Under the pieces are notes generated by a model that ran no database searches, was not told the DNA's origin, and saw only the letters and a program-made list of their open reading frames with translations. Of a DNA stretch of 64,000 nt, positions 1 to 12,997 are shown piece after piece (position 1 is the stretch's first letter; every line of letters starts with the position of its first letter). This DNA is from Atrichornis clamosus. Its lineage: Eukaryota; Chordata; Aves; Passeriformes; Menuridae. The DNA lies in assembly GCA_013400975.1 (NCBI GenBank), contig WBMZ01006371.1:52962-116961 (forward strand). The letters are read 5' to 3'. The position numbers and the translations under genes were made by a program.

Positions 1-2011
1 AAATGGGGTGCTTTATGAACAGCTGCTTATATTCCAGCCACAAAATTTTTCACTAATGGAGTTCCTGTGTACCTACACTTTCCTCTAAACAGATATTTTC
101 ATAGTATGTTCCTTCAAATTCAACTGCACCCTATTTGTTTTCTTACAATGTTATCTGACAAATTTTCTGTATTTTCACAAGGGACTGATGATTTTTTTTA
201 TTACTGGCACAAAAACTCAGTTACTAGTTTTGGCATAGTTAAGTTGAAAGTACAGTTTTAATTTTAAGCTGTATCTTGTGCTACTCTAAGTTTTTCTGTA
301 AACTTTTCTGCAATGAAAGAGTCAGATTTACTTGGTAGAAAATGAATATATGTTGGGGGGTTTTTTTTAAATTTAATTGTAAAATTTTGATTCATTAAAA
401 ATATACTGGTTTACATACTACATTTTGTTGTGGCGTAAATAATAGATTAATTTAGGATTCAGCACAAGGAAGCTGTAGATTTTGACATTAGTCTTAATGA
501 AACAGAATATGCATCCTAGTGCAGGCAACTCCCAGAGGCAATAACCCTTGGAAAATGATTTCTTTGAACTAAGTTGCAAAAATTTGGGATGATGTATTAT
601 AACCATTGACAAACCAATGGGCTTGACAAGGAAAAATGGATGCAGTTTTCCAGTCAATTTTTCTCATTATGTTTCATTTAGTTTAACTCAGTGAATATCA
701 AAGTGAATGAAAGAAATATGGAAGACAATATCATCCAGGTGGGAAGCAATTATTCCACCTCTAAATGAAGGAAATCAATAGGTGTGATGCAAAATGGGAC
801 ATTTTAGAATGTCTTTCTAAAGAAAGAAAAATCAGTCAGCATTTGAAAGATTTATAGAAGTTATGCCAAATCAGAATTTTGTGCTAAAACTTGACTAAGT
901 AACTACTATACTTTCATTACTATGCAGAAACTGATAGAGGAAGATGATTTAATGAGTCATTAGTATGTTCTATTCTTTGCCATTCAGTAAGAGCTATCAC
1001 AGTTTGCTGTTGAATACTGATACTTCCATGTCACTAAGATATACACAGTTGCTGGAACATGCTGTGACACTCATTTTTCCTCTATGCAAGGAGATGTAAT
1101 TTTAACAGCCAGTCCAAAGAAAATACTTTTACAAAATACAGAAATGAGGCATATACCAAGACTGAGATCTCAGTCCTGTTGTTTTGTCCTTCTTTGCCTT
1201 TGGACCTTCTGGCAAACAAACAAAAGCCACAAGGCAGAACACCAAGATCCTCAGCTCTGGGTAATCATATTCTTCTTGCTACATCCTGATCGCCCTCCCC
1301 ACTTGCCTGACCTCAAAACAGAAAGCTGCTGGGAGATAAGTGAATATGGGTGGGAGTTGGCATTTGGCATTACTCGATGTCTGCTGCTCACTATCCACCT
1401 CTAGAACTCCAGCCCAGATTTTCTCAGCTCCTGTCAACAGGAATCCAGCTTCCTCATAAAGAAAGGATATGGTCTGAAATTGTGTATACTTCACCATAAA
1501 TAAATGCTGACAATCTCTTTTTCCTGTGTGACTAGTGCATGCTCTGCCTATGGTTTACTCTCTTACAATGTCTAGCTACATTGCTGGGGAATTAGACTGC
1601 TTTAAGCCTAATCAAAAAGTCAATATACTCCTATTGCCTTTTAAAGGTTAACATGCATTCATAAAGCAGGGCTGAAAGCAGACATCTACAGAGAACAAAG
1701 GCCAATTAAGCCCACAGAATCCTCTAGGTTGCTCTTTTGCTTTTCAAAACATTAGTTCCTTGACAGGTTAAAGATTTTCCTTTTTCCCTTTTTTCCTCAT
1801 GTGTTTTTTTCCCCCTTCATTTCTTGCCTTTTCTATTCTTCCTCTGCTCTATGACCTCTAGTCACTGCCTAACCTAATTTCTGTTCCCCTTTAACCTTTA
1901 CAAAGTCCTTGAACTCTGGGGCAGATGTTCATGGCAGGACTTCTTTTTGCATGCCAAAAGCATATGAGGGTTTCTTCCTTACTTAACAATGTGAAAAAGA
2001 TGTTTTGATTA

Positions 2012-2250
2012 CAGAATCACAAAATGGTTTGGGTTGGAAAGGCCCTTAAAGGTCATCTAGTTCCAACCCCCCTGTCATGAGCAGATACACCTTCCACTAG
2101 AGCAGGTTGTTCACGGTCCCGTCCAACCTGGCCTTGAACTCTTCCAGGGATGGGGCATCCACAGCTTCTGTGAACAATCTGTTCCAGTGCCTCACTACCC
2201 TTATAGCAGAAAATTTCTTCCTATTATCTGATATAAACCTGCTCTCTAAA
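2012..2250 (-). repeat. CR1 LINE 3' fragment
   Basis: Reads as the reverse complement of a CR1 3' end: CAGAATCACAAAATGGTTTG, GGTTGGAAAGGCCC, then CATCTAGTTCCAACCCCC and TGATGGGGCATCCACAG-like blocks. 5'-truncated, as usual for CR1. Confidence 0.9.
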
Positions 2251-5200
2251 TATATTTTATGAAATTGCATAAAAATAAAATTTTTTATTTACTGATACAA
2301 GAATATATTTAACTCAAGTGCTTAATACATTATACACTGCTGAATTCTTTTACTTACTTTTTACATTTTAGTGCCAGGTTTACATTTCATTACATCTTCT
2401 CTGTGTGATAAAATTGATCAGGCCACTTTAACCAAAAAGCAAGGAAATAAAAAAAAATATAGAGGAGTTAGCTTTCTGTATGGACACACCAGTTGTTGGG
2501 TGCATCAGTTTTAGACAGTGTTGATCCTTGTCCTGCTCAGTCCAGTTACAGTAAACCTGATCATCCTCAGACAGATGCTGGGAAAAATGCATACAGATGG
2601 GAAGCTTCTATCTAAGGTCATAACAAGGAATTTGCTTCCCACTGAATTCAGAAGAGATGACTCATGAGCTGGAAAGGTCAAAAAGTGGTCAGAAAGAAAG
2701 AATAAACAATTCTCCAAATTCACAAGAGTAAGCTGGTTCCTCTGTCCTGCTCTAAGGATTGATCAACTCCAAATTGCAGTAGGAAACTTGGGCTCCATAA
2801 GACTGTAGTACTCTTTCTGCAGTGCTAGAACAGCTTTCTAGTGCCTTGTGGTACTTACAAGATCTGTAAGGTATCCTTCTAACTCCTGACAGAATAGGAT
2901 GAAAAAAGAGATCAATATTTCTGAAGCATGCACAGGCAGTGTCAGCTGCTCCTTTATCACAACTGCAGCAGGCTGTCACTGCCCTCACATCCTCCCTAAC
3001 AGCCAGCTGAGCAATTTCTGGTGATCTGGTGTCTCCATGAGCTAGCAACATGCTTAAAGGAAAAGGGGAATCTCCAAACCTTTAGGTTGTTGGGATGGTT
3101 TCAGATCCAGAGCCTGGATACTGTTGAGGTTCCCTCAGAATATTTTTCTCATGGTCCTTCATGAATTATTTAGTATAACTCAGCACCAAATTTCCTTGGC
3201 AGCCAGACAAGAAAGTATAGTCAACTCCTGGAGCTATCTTACCAACAAGTAAGAAGACAGCAATAAAAATATTATCTTTGCTGTAATCGGTTGCTTTAGT
3301 TGCAATGGACTATGGAGGAACCCAGCAAATCACAGAGCTATAAAATAATAGCAGGGATCACCTATTCCCTCACCCTTCCCTGCCTTTCATAAGCTGACAC
3401 AGGTGCAGTTTCCCTGGCTGCAGGGATCAAGGTGAAGGAAAGCCAGGCAAAATACCTATTCTGTAAGTGGACCTAGGTATGGCTTGCATTGCCTTGTAGA
3501 CATGGATATGTCTACTTGAGTGTTCTAATTCAAATTAGAAACATGCTTTTGAGGGAAATCTCCCAACTGCCTCAACTCTTCGCATCTTGATTTTCATTGT
3601 GGAACTGTTTTGGGTACATGGGCAGGGTGACATTCGGATTAAATTAATCTGAAAGCTGTGATCTCTTGGAAAACACCTAATGTGCTCCAACCTTTCTGGG
3701 CATCCAGTTGGCAACAGCTAGTCCGGAGTACTCCTCAGGACACATTTAATGGGGTGCCAGGTCCTTGGCATCAAGTGTTGTGCTGTCCAGATCAACTTCT
3801 CTTGCACCACACCACCTGCTAATTGAGCCCTGGCAGTTACCACAGTACCTAGAAGCTACTTGTAAGTACAGAATCCACTTTCCCGAGTGAGATACAGGCT
3901 GTGACAGATGTCTCATTTAGGACAGCACATTACATAGATTAATTCCCCTAGATGATAAAGATCATTCACTCCATCCTGTAAAATGTAATTTATGTGTCTG
4001 TAATTAAAAAAAAAAAAAAAAAAGATAACAACATATTTCCTCATCTGCATAATTCAAACAAACACTCTAAAATGGCCAAAACCTCTAAAGACAACAATTT
4101 CTGCCCTTTTACTCTCCAGGTACCCTCCAGCATTTGCAAACAAACCAAATTCTTGTTTTACCAGGACACCTGAGGAGTATCCATGTGGCGACTGAGAAGG
4201 GACATTCAAAGTCTAGGTTCAAGTCAGTCACGCTGTTTCTACACTAGGTGCCTGTTTTCCTTTGAGTACATCTGGAGTTGAGACACTGAACCTTTGAATG
4301 CTATATGAAAAAATGCATCATTAGTGCTACTGACTGTTGCCTTTGCTAAAATCTCACCCATAATAGTTTCATGTCATTGTTCCACTACAGGTTGCTTTGC
4401 CAGGAAGCTTCAGTGACTTAATTCGGCAAATACACCCTTAGTTAATCTAGAAATAGGACCTGTATAAAGAACAGAAATTTAGGATTGTGATTAATATAGC
4501 AAATGTAATTCTGCCATGTAATTTAAATTATATGTATGTCATACCATAAATCTGTAAGTGCTTCTGAAGTCTGTGGGCTTCTTGCCAGCATTAATTTTGG
4601 TAGAAAGTAAGAAATATTTCTCTCATGTTTGGTTGTTTCTCAAACTCCACGTCTGATATACTCTCAGAAATCTGTCTCAGTCTGCCATCTTGTGTATTCA
4701 ATAGAGTTTAAAAATAAAAATTTATTCCTATATATGGATTGTTTTCATAGGTTAAACACTTTAGTAAGGAACGTGAGCTCTTTCAATGTTTATAGCTTTT
4801 TGCTAAGACAAACTAATGCAAAGTTATGTTCTACTACCTTGACATAAACTTATGAAAACATAATGACTTTGAAAGATTAAAAATACAAACTTTGTTTAGA
4901 TTTTCATTATGTAATGCATACAAATGTGCATTGAAAAATATTCCCATGAAGCAGACCTCCCACGTAAATCACTCAAGAGAAAACTGATCTACAGATCTAA
5001 ATACAAAAATTGTGAAATCCAAAACACTGCTTAATAAAGATTACTAATACTTTTTTAGTTGTCTGATGCAGAACAGACTTCTACTCATGCCTTTGTACTC
5101 AGCATGATCATGATAGAAGTTTGTGCCATCTCAGATTCATGGTATAAGGCATGAAAATATTTTATGGATATGGTCTCAGTATGGGACCATGATGCATTTA

Positions 5201-5283
5201 TCCATTGCTAGGCTTTTAAATTATTAATCTGGAGTTTAAACTAATTGTAAGTGACTAATCCAGCAGATATAAGAGAGAGAGAG

Positions 5284-5341
5284 ATCATAGAAACGTAAAG
5301 TCATAGAATGGTTTGGGTTGGAAGGGACCTTTGAAGACCAG
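5284..5341 (-). repeat. Very short CR1 3' tail
   Basis: TCATAGAATGGTTTGGGTTG followed by GAAGGGACCTTTGAAGA: only the last 55-60 bp of a CR1. Confidence 0.8.
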
Positions 5342-6463
5342 AGAAGATAGAATCTTTTGTTAACTCTGGCCAGCAGTGATAAGCCAATATTGCTTGAGCT
5401 ATTTTCAGATTTGAGGATAAAAAGTGAAGTTTCAGTGACTGTGCTTAGATATAATGGATTTAGGTTTTAAATTATCAGCTGGATTTAGCTTCTTCAGAAT
5501 TCAAAGATACAACTGAACTTTCTCACAAGCACAAACTGACTTCTTTTTAACTCTGGTTTTAGTGAAGTAACAGGAAAACTAAAAAGGGAAAAATTGAAAT
5601 AGTCTTAGCAAATTAAACCCACCAGACAGCTACATCAGGATTGTGTGTAAAATTATTTAATTCCTTTAGCATGTGATTGGCAGTCAGGGTCTGGATTCAC
5701 TACCTGATGCATTCCTAGTAAAGGACCTGCTGGGGCACAGCTTCCACTCGCCTGGATTGGCAGCTGTGGAGCACCCATGGAGCCAACACCTCATCTTCTG
5801 GGAGTGCACACATACATACACACCCCTACACACACCCCTCTACATTTCTAGGAAACACAGGGAGTGAGAACATCAGACCTGGGAACAGGGACACACATCT
5901 GTGTTCTGCAATACGGGTGCAATCCCCATTCTTTGATGTGTGTCCAGGGAACAGGAATGGTAACACAGACGTAAAGTAAACAGGGACCACCAGTTGACTC
6001 ACTCTCTCTAGCCTTCATATTCACCTGTTTAATGTTGGCTGATGCCATCAGGAAGGGGGAGCCAATATTCAGGATCAAAATTTAGTAGGTAACAATTCTA
6101 ATCCTGAAGTACCTCCAGATAAAGCCGTTCTAAGTAATGGTCAAAAGAAGGAACATAATCACTGGCTTGTTGCTGAACTTGGGTTCTTTCTTTCCTTATA
6201 ATGATTTTTAATTAGTACTTCTATCCCTGCTACTTAGCATGGAAATTATATCAAAATTCTGAAGAAACAAAGCCTTTTCTCCTTGAAAACAAAAATCATT
6301 AATCCTACACAGATGATCTGACGAGGTGATTACTCAGAGAATACAGTATCCTCCTGCCATCTTGTGGCACTGCAGAGTTTGCACCTCCCTGTTTGTTACC
6401 TTGTGTCATTTTTATTTCCAACTAAGTTAATGGTTTCTAAATTGCAGATGTCATCTAGTTAAA

Positions 6464-6487
6464 ACACACACACACACACACACACAC
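6464..6487. repeat. (AC)n microsatellite
   Basis: About twelve perfect AC units in the SGCG intron; likely length-polymorphic. Confidence 0.95.
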
Positions 6488-6919
6488 AAAGTGAAATCTT
6501 GGTCCAACTAATAGCATTGCCAAAACTCTCGTTTAAAAAAACTTCCAGACTGCATTAATTGCATTAATTTCAACATCTTATTATGTCAAAAATGAAAATA
6601 AATTAAAACTAAATAATGTAAAAATGGGGTTCAGTTTTAAAGACTAAATTACTGTTATAGTGAAATGGTTTGTAGTATGTCTGAAATAATACCTTTCATT
6701 TGTATTATGAATTAACGTATGTTTTTCATTTTGGATACTTTGGTAGTTTTTGAAATAGCTACCTCCTTTTTCAAGTCTGCCTGAAGGAAAAGGAAGCTGC
6801 ATATTTTATATGACTTCAGGCAAGACCCTGCAGGGGCTTGTTCAAAGTTTACGTATTTCTCAAAAATAAAGGAATGTATGAGATTGTGCTGCTGTCTGAT
6901 TTCCTGCTCCTTCTTTTAG

Positions 6920-7043
6920 GCTGGAATCACCGACTCGATCTTTGAGCATGGATGCACCACGAGGAATTAATATCAAAGCACAAGCTGGGAATATTGAAGC
7001 TCTTTCCCAGATGGATATCAAACTGCACAGCAGTGATGGTGTG
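6920..7043 (+). CDS. SGCG: SGCG penultimate coding exon
   Basis: 124 bp between acceptor TTCTTTTAG (ends 6919) and donor GTGAGT (7044). The first base completes an Arg codon begun in the previous exon; then 41 full codons follow. The protein runs [15 protein letters not shown] to SSDGV, part of the extracellular repeat-rich stalk. I did not recognise the preceding exon (expected to end in a DPFQDLR-like sequence) anywhere in 1-6919. Confidence 0.94.
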
Positions 7044-8704
7044 GTGAGTACAAGCCATTTTGTATCTGTAACTATGGTTGACCTTCTGTGTGACTATAAT
7101 AACTTAAAGACTTTTTTTCAAGTTCTGTTAATTTAATTCCTCAGGCTTTAGGAGATAGGATGTTAAAAATAATAGAGCCAATAATAAAACTTTCATTTAT
7201 GTAAATAATACTACCAATTGACACAATGTTGTATTAGCTTAGAGAGATGCCTTCTAATAAAACTTGGATAGTGCTTAGCTCCCCACGAGCACAGTGATCC
7301 CCAGGCACCCCAGTGGGGAATCTTGGCCCAGAAGCAGACACTCAGACCCAGAGTGGCTAAATTAAGGAGTGAAGCTCTGCAGACATCATTAACAGCATGC
7401 AACATGCAGCAGCCTATTTATCCCCTCTGTGAGGCTGTACCATGCAGTTCTTCCGCAGAGGATCTACAGCCCTCCTTAACCAGCTAACTCAGTGGTGGGG
7501 CTTGAGCATTCAGGCCAGGACAGACCTGGGCCCAGAAGCAGTGCTCATGTCCTGCTGTTCAGTGTATGGGCAGGGACCCCATCACTTACCTTAGAATCAT
7601 AGAGTGGATTGTGTTGAAAGGGATCTTAAACATCATCCAGTTCCACCCCCCTGCCATGGACAGGGATACCTTCCACTAGATCAGGTTGCTCAGAGCTCAA
7701 TCCAACCTGACCTTGAACACTTTGAGGGATGGGTCATCCACAACTTCTCTGGGAAACCTGTTCCAGTGCCTTAGCACTGGAAGAAATTTTTTCTATTCCA
7801 AATCTGTCTTTTTTCAATTTAAAACCTGTATTCCTGATGAAGACCCCCTCCCCAGATTTCATGTAGTGCTGGAAGGCTGCAGTGAGGTCGCCCTGGAGCT
7901 TTCTCTTTTCCAGGCGGAACAATCCCAATTCTCTCAGCCTTTCCTCATAGGAGGGGTACTCTATCCCTCTGAGCATCTTTGTGGCCTCCTCTGTACTCAC
8001 TTCAACAGGTCCATGCTTATCTTATGCTGGGGGCACAAGAGCTGGACACAGCAATCCAGGTGGGCTCTCAAGGGCAGAGCAGAGGGCCAGAATCCCCTCC
8101 CTCACCCTGCTGCCCACATTGCTTTGAATGCAGCCAAGAATGGGATTGAATTTCTGAGCTGTGAGGACAAATTGCTGGGTCATATTAAGCTTATTTAAAC
8201 CAACACCCCCAAGACCTCCTCAGGGCTTCTCTCAATCCATTCATCACCCTGCTTGTATCCACGTCTGGGATTGCCACAACACAGGTGTAAGACATTGCAC
8301 TTGGCCTTCTTGACTTCATTAATTCTCTGATAATGAAGAGCTCGGGCACCAGCTTATCCTTTTCCTGTGTTTATGTCTGCCAGGAGCCTAGGTCTCAGAG
8401 CAACTTTGTATATAACAAGTCTGGGTAGAAGGCTATTCTTAAGCCTCTGCCTAGCTAAATTCAACTTTCGTGGCAGGTTATTGCTTCATTATCTCTAACG
8501 AGCCCATTTGTCCTGCTTCTTCCCATACAGCTTTTGCTTGATGCTGAAACTGTGCGACTGCCCAAGTTGCCTGAGGGTGCAAGGGGTGGATCCGGTATTT
8601 CTCAGGGGCTCTATGAAATCTGCGTGTGTCCAGATGGAAAGCTCTACTTGTCAGTGGCCGGCGTGGGCTCCACTTGCCAAGAATACAGCCGTGTCTGCCA
8701 GTGA
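6920..8704 (+). CDS. SGCG: Gamma-sarcoglycan, 3' part of gene (last two coding exons)
   Basis: The last two coding exons, 6920-7043 and 8531-8704, encode the C-terminal 99 or so residues of gamma-sarcoglycan; the N-terminus, membrane segment and earlier exons lie left of the window. Family knowledge: it is a type II glycoprotein of the sarcoglycan complex, which stabilises the dystrophin complex at the muscle sarcolemma, and loss causes limb-girdle dystrophy in humans. Seen here: the first exon reads [15 protein letters not shown] and continues to ALSQMDI; the last reads [13 protein letters not shown] and ends in a cysteine-rich tail ([17 protein letters not shown], then two further Cys). These match the human protein almost residue for residue. 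The exons join in phase 0 across GTGAGT and a CAG acceptor. The cysteine tail is the conserved extracellular disulfide motif of beta/gamma/delta-sarcoglycans. Delta-sarcoglycan is the only close paralogue; the adjacent SACS gene supports gamma. Confidence 0.95.
7044..8530 (+). other. SGCG: SGCG last intron, half filled by a CR1 copy
   Basis: Begins GTGAGT and ends in a CAG acceptor. A CR1 in reverse orientation occupies about 7593-8325. The preceding 7240-7560 is more GC-rich than its surroundings and may be another old repeat that I cannot classify. Confidence 0.8.
7593..8325 (-). repeat. CR1 LINE fragment, about 730 bp
   Basis: Reverse-oriented CR1 tail inside the last SGCG intron, from AGAATCATAGAGTGG through GATGGGTCATCCACAACTTC to TGCACTTGGCCTTCTTGA. 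A 170-codon open frame within it (7686-8198) is antisense repeat sequence. Confidence 0.9.
8531..8704 (+). CDS. SGCG: SGCG last coding exon
   Basis: 174 bp from acceptor CCCATACAG (ends 8530) to TGA at 8702-8704: 57 codons plus stop. It begins [13 protein letters not shown] and ends CQEYSRVCQ. Four cysteines sit in the last 26 residues, matching the sarcoglycan cysteine cluster. The final residue is Gln where the human protein has Leu. Confidence 0.95.
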   Translation, partial: LLLDAETVRLPKLPEGARGGSGISQGLYEICVCPDGKLYLSVAGVGSTCQEYSRVCQ

Positions 8705-9865
8705 GGCACTCAAAAAGGCCGCACACCCCCTTGCACATCCGAGTTTGGTATTACTCCTAAAGAGCATTACTGAAAGCATATTTTTCAGAACTTTAAAAAC
8801 TAAGTACTTCAATTTAGGAAACAAATCTGTATCTACAATTCTGGACTACAGGGTGTAAGGGGAAGAAGAGCACAAATGACATTTCAACTTTAGAGGAATG
8901 ACTTGAATCAAATTACATGTTTTATCAGTAACACCTGGAATACAGCCTTACAGAGAGCATTAAAAAATAAAACAGATATGTTTCCTTGCTGAACTATTAT
9001 TCAGTCAGATGATTATGTCATTGTTCATATTGTTGAGATCTGTGGGTTTTTTCTCTCACTACATGTAAACACTTACTGTATTAGTGGGTGAAATTAACTT
9101 GAGGGAACTACTTGAACTATTTGTAAGACAAAGCATTATTTGGAGAATTCAGAAAGTGCCAGCAAATGGTCTATGCAATTTTGTTCTTGCAATAACACAA
9201 GGTATAAAAATGCGGTATTTGTATAAGTTCTGTGTGAAAGGTGTTAATTTGCTAATAGCTTTCTATTTTAATTTGGCAATGTATATGCTGATTTGCTTAT
9301 TACTGAGATTCATATAAAAATCACTAATGCAAAAAGCTCCAGAAGTCATTAATGCCTCCCTCTGTCTCAAATCCATTCCCTATACAACAGATAAATATGC
9401 TAGTATATTTAATAATAGCAATAGTTTGTTCTACTGCCTGTACCATCATATTCATTTTAATCTTTTTTTATTTTAGGATATACTAATTCAACAAGGCAAT
9501 TTTTTCTGCCAGATGGACTAATAAAAAAAAAGTGGCTTCAAATTGTCTGACACAAGGAACTACTTGGGCAGTGGGAAAAAAAATCCCTTTATGTAGCCCA
9601 CAGGTTTTAATTAAGATGAATATTTCATTTCAATCTGCAGCTGTGGACTGAATTTCTGATCCTGTCACAGTGGGACTTCATTACAAACAGAGAGATTAAA
9701 ACTGCTCTTTATTATTTTTTACATTAGGATTTTGGATACAAAATAAATGCTCACCAGAGTTGACAAACCATTTATTGGCCTTGTAAAGAAATACAGCTAC
9801 AGACCCTTTCCCCTGTACAGTGGTGCACTGAACACAAATAAATTGTTTGCACACCTCTAGGTAGC
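8705..9865 (+). other. SGCG: SGCG 3' UTR with candidate polyadenylation signals
   Basis: Non-coding sequence directly after the SGCG stop. AATAAA hexamers lie at 8966-8971, 9742-9747 and 9837-9842. The last is followed 25-50 bp downstream by a GT/T-rich run (GTTGTGTTTAATAG...GTTGTTT), the usual layout of a cleavage site, so I place the end near 9860. The exact end is inferred. Confidence 0.55.
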
Positions 9866-11423
9866 AAGAGTTGTGTTTAATAGTCTGTTGTTTAAACCTC
9901 GTGGGTTTTTACTTCCTTTGATGCTGTTTTATATATACTTGATGATATTATTATCCAGGAAGGAGCAGCTATCACATAGTGCCTTGGTGTCTATTTACAT
10001 GATTTTAACCCATCATTGTTGGTAAACCACGGAATGTCCATCTTTTGGAAAAAAAGAAATCATTATCCTTAAAACAGGAGAATCAGAACAAAAGAATTAC
10101 TAACTTTTTTTAAACTTGCTACTTCAGCTCTCGTGAACAAGGGAAGAAAAACAACTCTCAGTTAAGATCCCAGGCACATACAAAAGCCGGAGCTGAGAAA
10201 GAGTTCCCAGTTAACATTTTCCACTGTTGTTGTGGTAAAGCCCAGGGCAGTTCCCCGCCTCAAGGGCTGCCTTTGCAATTTATCCAAGAGTCTGATGTGC
10301 AGAACTGAAACTGCCCTTCAGTAGCAGGGTGGAGCCCTCAGCAATTAATGCAAGCTAGAAGAGCTTCATAGAGCAAGTAGGAAAAGCTTAAGGTGAGCTT
10401 AAGCAAGTGAAGCAAGGTTTCACATGTTATCTGGAGAGTGCTCAGATTGCTACTATAGCCACACATCTCCCATATCTAAAATTCCCTTTTCTCGGGCTTA
10501 GACTCACTCACTCCCGTCTTCAGGAGTGAGTCCAAGGTTGTTGGCCATAAGGAGAAAAATGTCTACCTTTACAACTGTATCTCTTGACTATATCTCTCTC
10601 AACAACTAAGGCCTCAGCTGAGGCAGACTTTAACAGAAATCTGTCTTCTGTGTTTCTTTAAAGTCAGTTTAGGTGGTTTCAGCTCCTTGCACGAGTTTTA
10701 AAAACCAAATTACAAGCAGACTTAGCTTATTCATTGTATAGAAAGTATGAATATTAAAATAAAGATCAGCAAATACCTTTGCATGTGTCAGATACCTAAA
10801 AATTGCTGCTACAAGTAACTTGGAGGACTGCAATGTCACCAGTCTCTTGTAGGTTTAGTACTAACAGCAAAACTGGGACTTCAGTGCTTAGAAATTTCAG
10901 CCATTGTTCTGACATCAAGGAACATATGCCCACTTCCATGTGGTATCAAACTAATCCATCACCTAATCCAATCTCTAGATGTTAGCCAGATACTGCAAAT
11001 TAGTTACAATCTGCCAGTTCTGCTGGCAATGGAAGCACAGCATTTTAAGTTACACGTTTTAAGCTTTTGTTTTGGAGGCACATTTTCAAATGTGATTTTC
11101 CAGTTAATATAGAGCAAGGGATTGAACCGAGACTTTCCAGGCAAGAATAACCTGACCCGTAAACAGCTAGGAAAATCAGGGTGCAGTCCCCTGGCTGGTA
11201 ACACTACTAAGCATTATGGCACCTAATTTAGACACTGAATAACTACCACCTTTCTTGTGGAGATGAATCTTCTGGACTTCCTTTGGTTCACAGGTGGATT
11301 CTGAGTAGTACCAAAAATTAAACAGGTCAGCTGTACCCTCAGTGCTGCCATCACTCAAATCACCAACTTGACCCTTTTCATTGCTTAAATTTCATTCTTC
11401 TTTTCATTATGCTACAACATTGA

Positions 11424-11469
11424 CAGAAGTATTGTTGCAGAAGTATTGCATTCAGAAGTATTGTTGCAG
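11424..11469. repeat. Small imperfect tandem repeat
   Basis: CAGAAGTATTGTTGCAG occurs at 11424-11440 and again, identical, at 11453-11469, with a partial copy (CAGAAGTATTGCATT) between them. Confidence 0.85.
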
Positions 11470-12971
11470 TATAGAAGTTGTGCACATTTTTTAAAGCATG
11501 GATGGCAACATCGTGTCACTGAAGTACATTATTTGGATTTTTTTGTCTTTTAGGTGTGGTTGGTCGAGAAACAAAATTTATGCTAAAATTACCAGAGTGT
11601 AATCAGCTGATGCTACAATTTGAATTGCTGGTAATCTCAATATAGTTCATACATCACTAAATTATCATTTTTGATATCTCCATGTGGATGTCTTTCCCTC
11701 TCTCTGTAATACATCAAAATTATTCTACTTGAATCAAATGTCAGTAAATAGTTACAGATTAACAGAAAATTATGGCACAGGGAAGTGAGAGTATGCAGTT
11801 CTGTAGTTTATTTCCAAAAGTATTATCCAAATGGAGAAGAAAAAAAATCACTACCAGCATAGTGAACTGTATTGTTTGCATATTTACTCCCTCAAAAAGA
11901 ATTATTTACAGCAGTTCTTGTAACTGGTTTCAGTTGTTATACAGTGGAAAAACAACAGTAAAACTTCATTGGTGATTGCCCAAACGTGATCCTTTTTGTT
12001 TCCATTTCACAGTCCTTTAGTATTTACATTTGCCTATCTTTATATAGCTTTATGCAAAAGGAAATTGCAAGAATTGGAAACTGAGTTCTTGAATAAACTT
12101 TATACATTTTGAAAAGTCTGCTTCTCTTTTTGTTTTCAAATGAAACACAGCTTAAATTAATGTTTTCATTTTTAGAAGAGAATTATCTTTCCAAGAGTCT
12201 AAGAATGTGAAATATATGTTATTTAAAAATAGGAACAAAAATCTTGGTCCCAACTAAAAATATACTTTGCAGAATTTAGAAAGTGCTTTACAATTAGGTT
12301 TCATTGGACATCTGAAAATCCTTTGTCTTAATCAGAAGTAGGTGCAAGTAAACAAAGAAATTACACCAGTGCTACTGAATTAATCATGCTAAAAACAAAT
12401 CAAAGAAAAGATAAACAGTTTTGATTAAAAATTCATTGACAAATCCCTTCATGTGACAGAAGTGTGTGTCTTCTTCAAATGAAAACATTTACTTTGGCTG
12501 TCAAGTTTAATTATTTTTGAACTATTAGTTCTGCCTTTGTTCCACAAGACCAATCCAGCCTTTCTCAAAGTGTTTAGATCCAGCAACAGAAAACCTCAAA
12601 GATAGTACTATCCTGCTCTACTTTAATTGCAGAAATTACAATAGATTTCATTACAGCCTTGTTTAAAGCAATCCAAGTACCAGTACCAAGTGAATGCATT
12701 CCTTATAGTAAGCTTTAAATCCTATTTCACAGTTCACTACAGTAACTTTACTGATAATGACTTGAATACAATTATATATTGCAAAACTGCATTTGTTTAT
12801 ACAATAAGACATTTATTTTTCTTTTGGTAGTCAGCTACACAAAAATCTATTTTCTTAACAAAAACAAAACAAAACAAAAATTGGTATTTTTCTTGTCAAG
12901 TGTCCAGTGCTTTTTAGAATAGCTGTGTATGCCAGTGTTTGAAAGGAAAACTTTTAAAGCACAAGAACATA

Positions 12972-12997
12972 GTAATAAGCCTGTCAAGGCTTATTAC
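12972..12997. repeat. Perfect inverted repeat, 10-bp arms
   Basis: GTAATAAGCC, loop TGTCAA, then GGCTTATTAC. It lies in the SGCG-SACS gap, about 1.1 kb beyond the leftmost SACS polyadenylation hexamer. Confidence 0.9.

Larger units (their letters stand above)
1..6919 (+). other. SGCG: SGCG intron (left edge of window)
   Basis: No exon recognised. The stretch is ordinary AT-rich avian intron with two CR1 tails (2012-2250, 5284-5341), a poly(A) tract (about 4004-4023), an (AC)n run at 6464-6487 and many short chance ORFs. It is read as intron because the first base of the 6920 exon needs a codon started further left. Confidence 0.75.

Noticed and set aside
1242..1268. CAAGATCCTCAG followed by CTCTGGGTAATC, resembling the expected end of the preceding SGCG exon
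   Set aside because: The upstream codons do not match the FEHSVETPLV-like sequence expected for gamma-sarcoglycan, and the donor is not in the right frame.
7686..8198. 170-codon + strand open frame
   Set aside because: It is the antisense of a CR1 element, with no protein similarity that I recognise.
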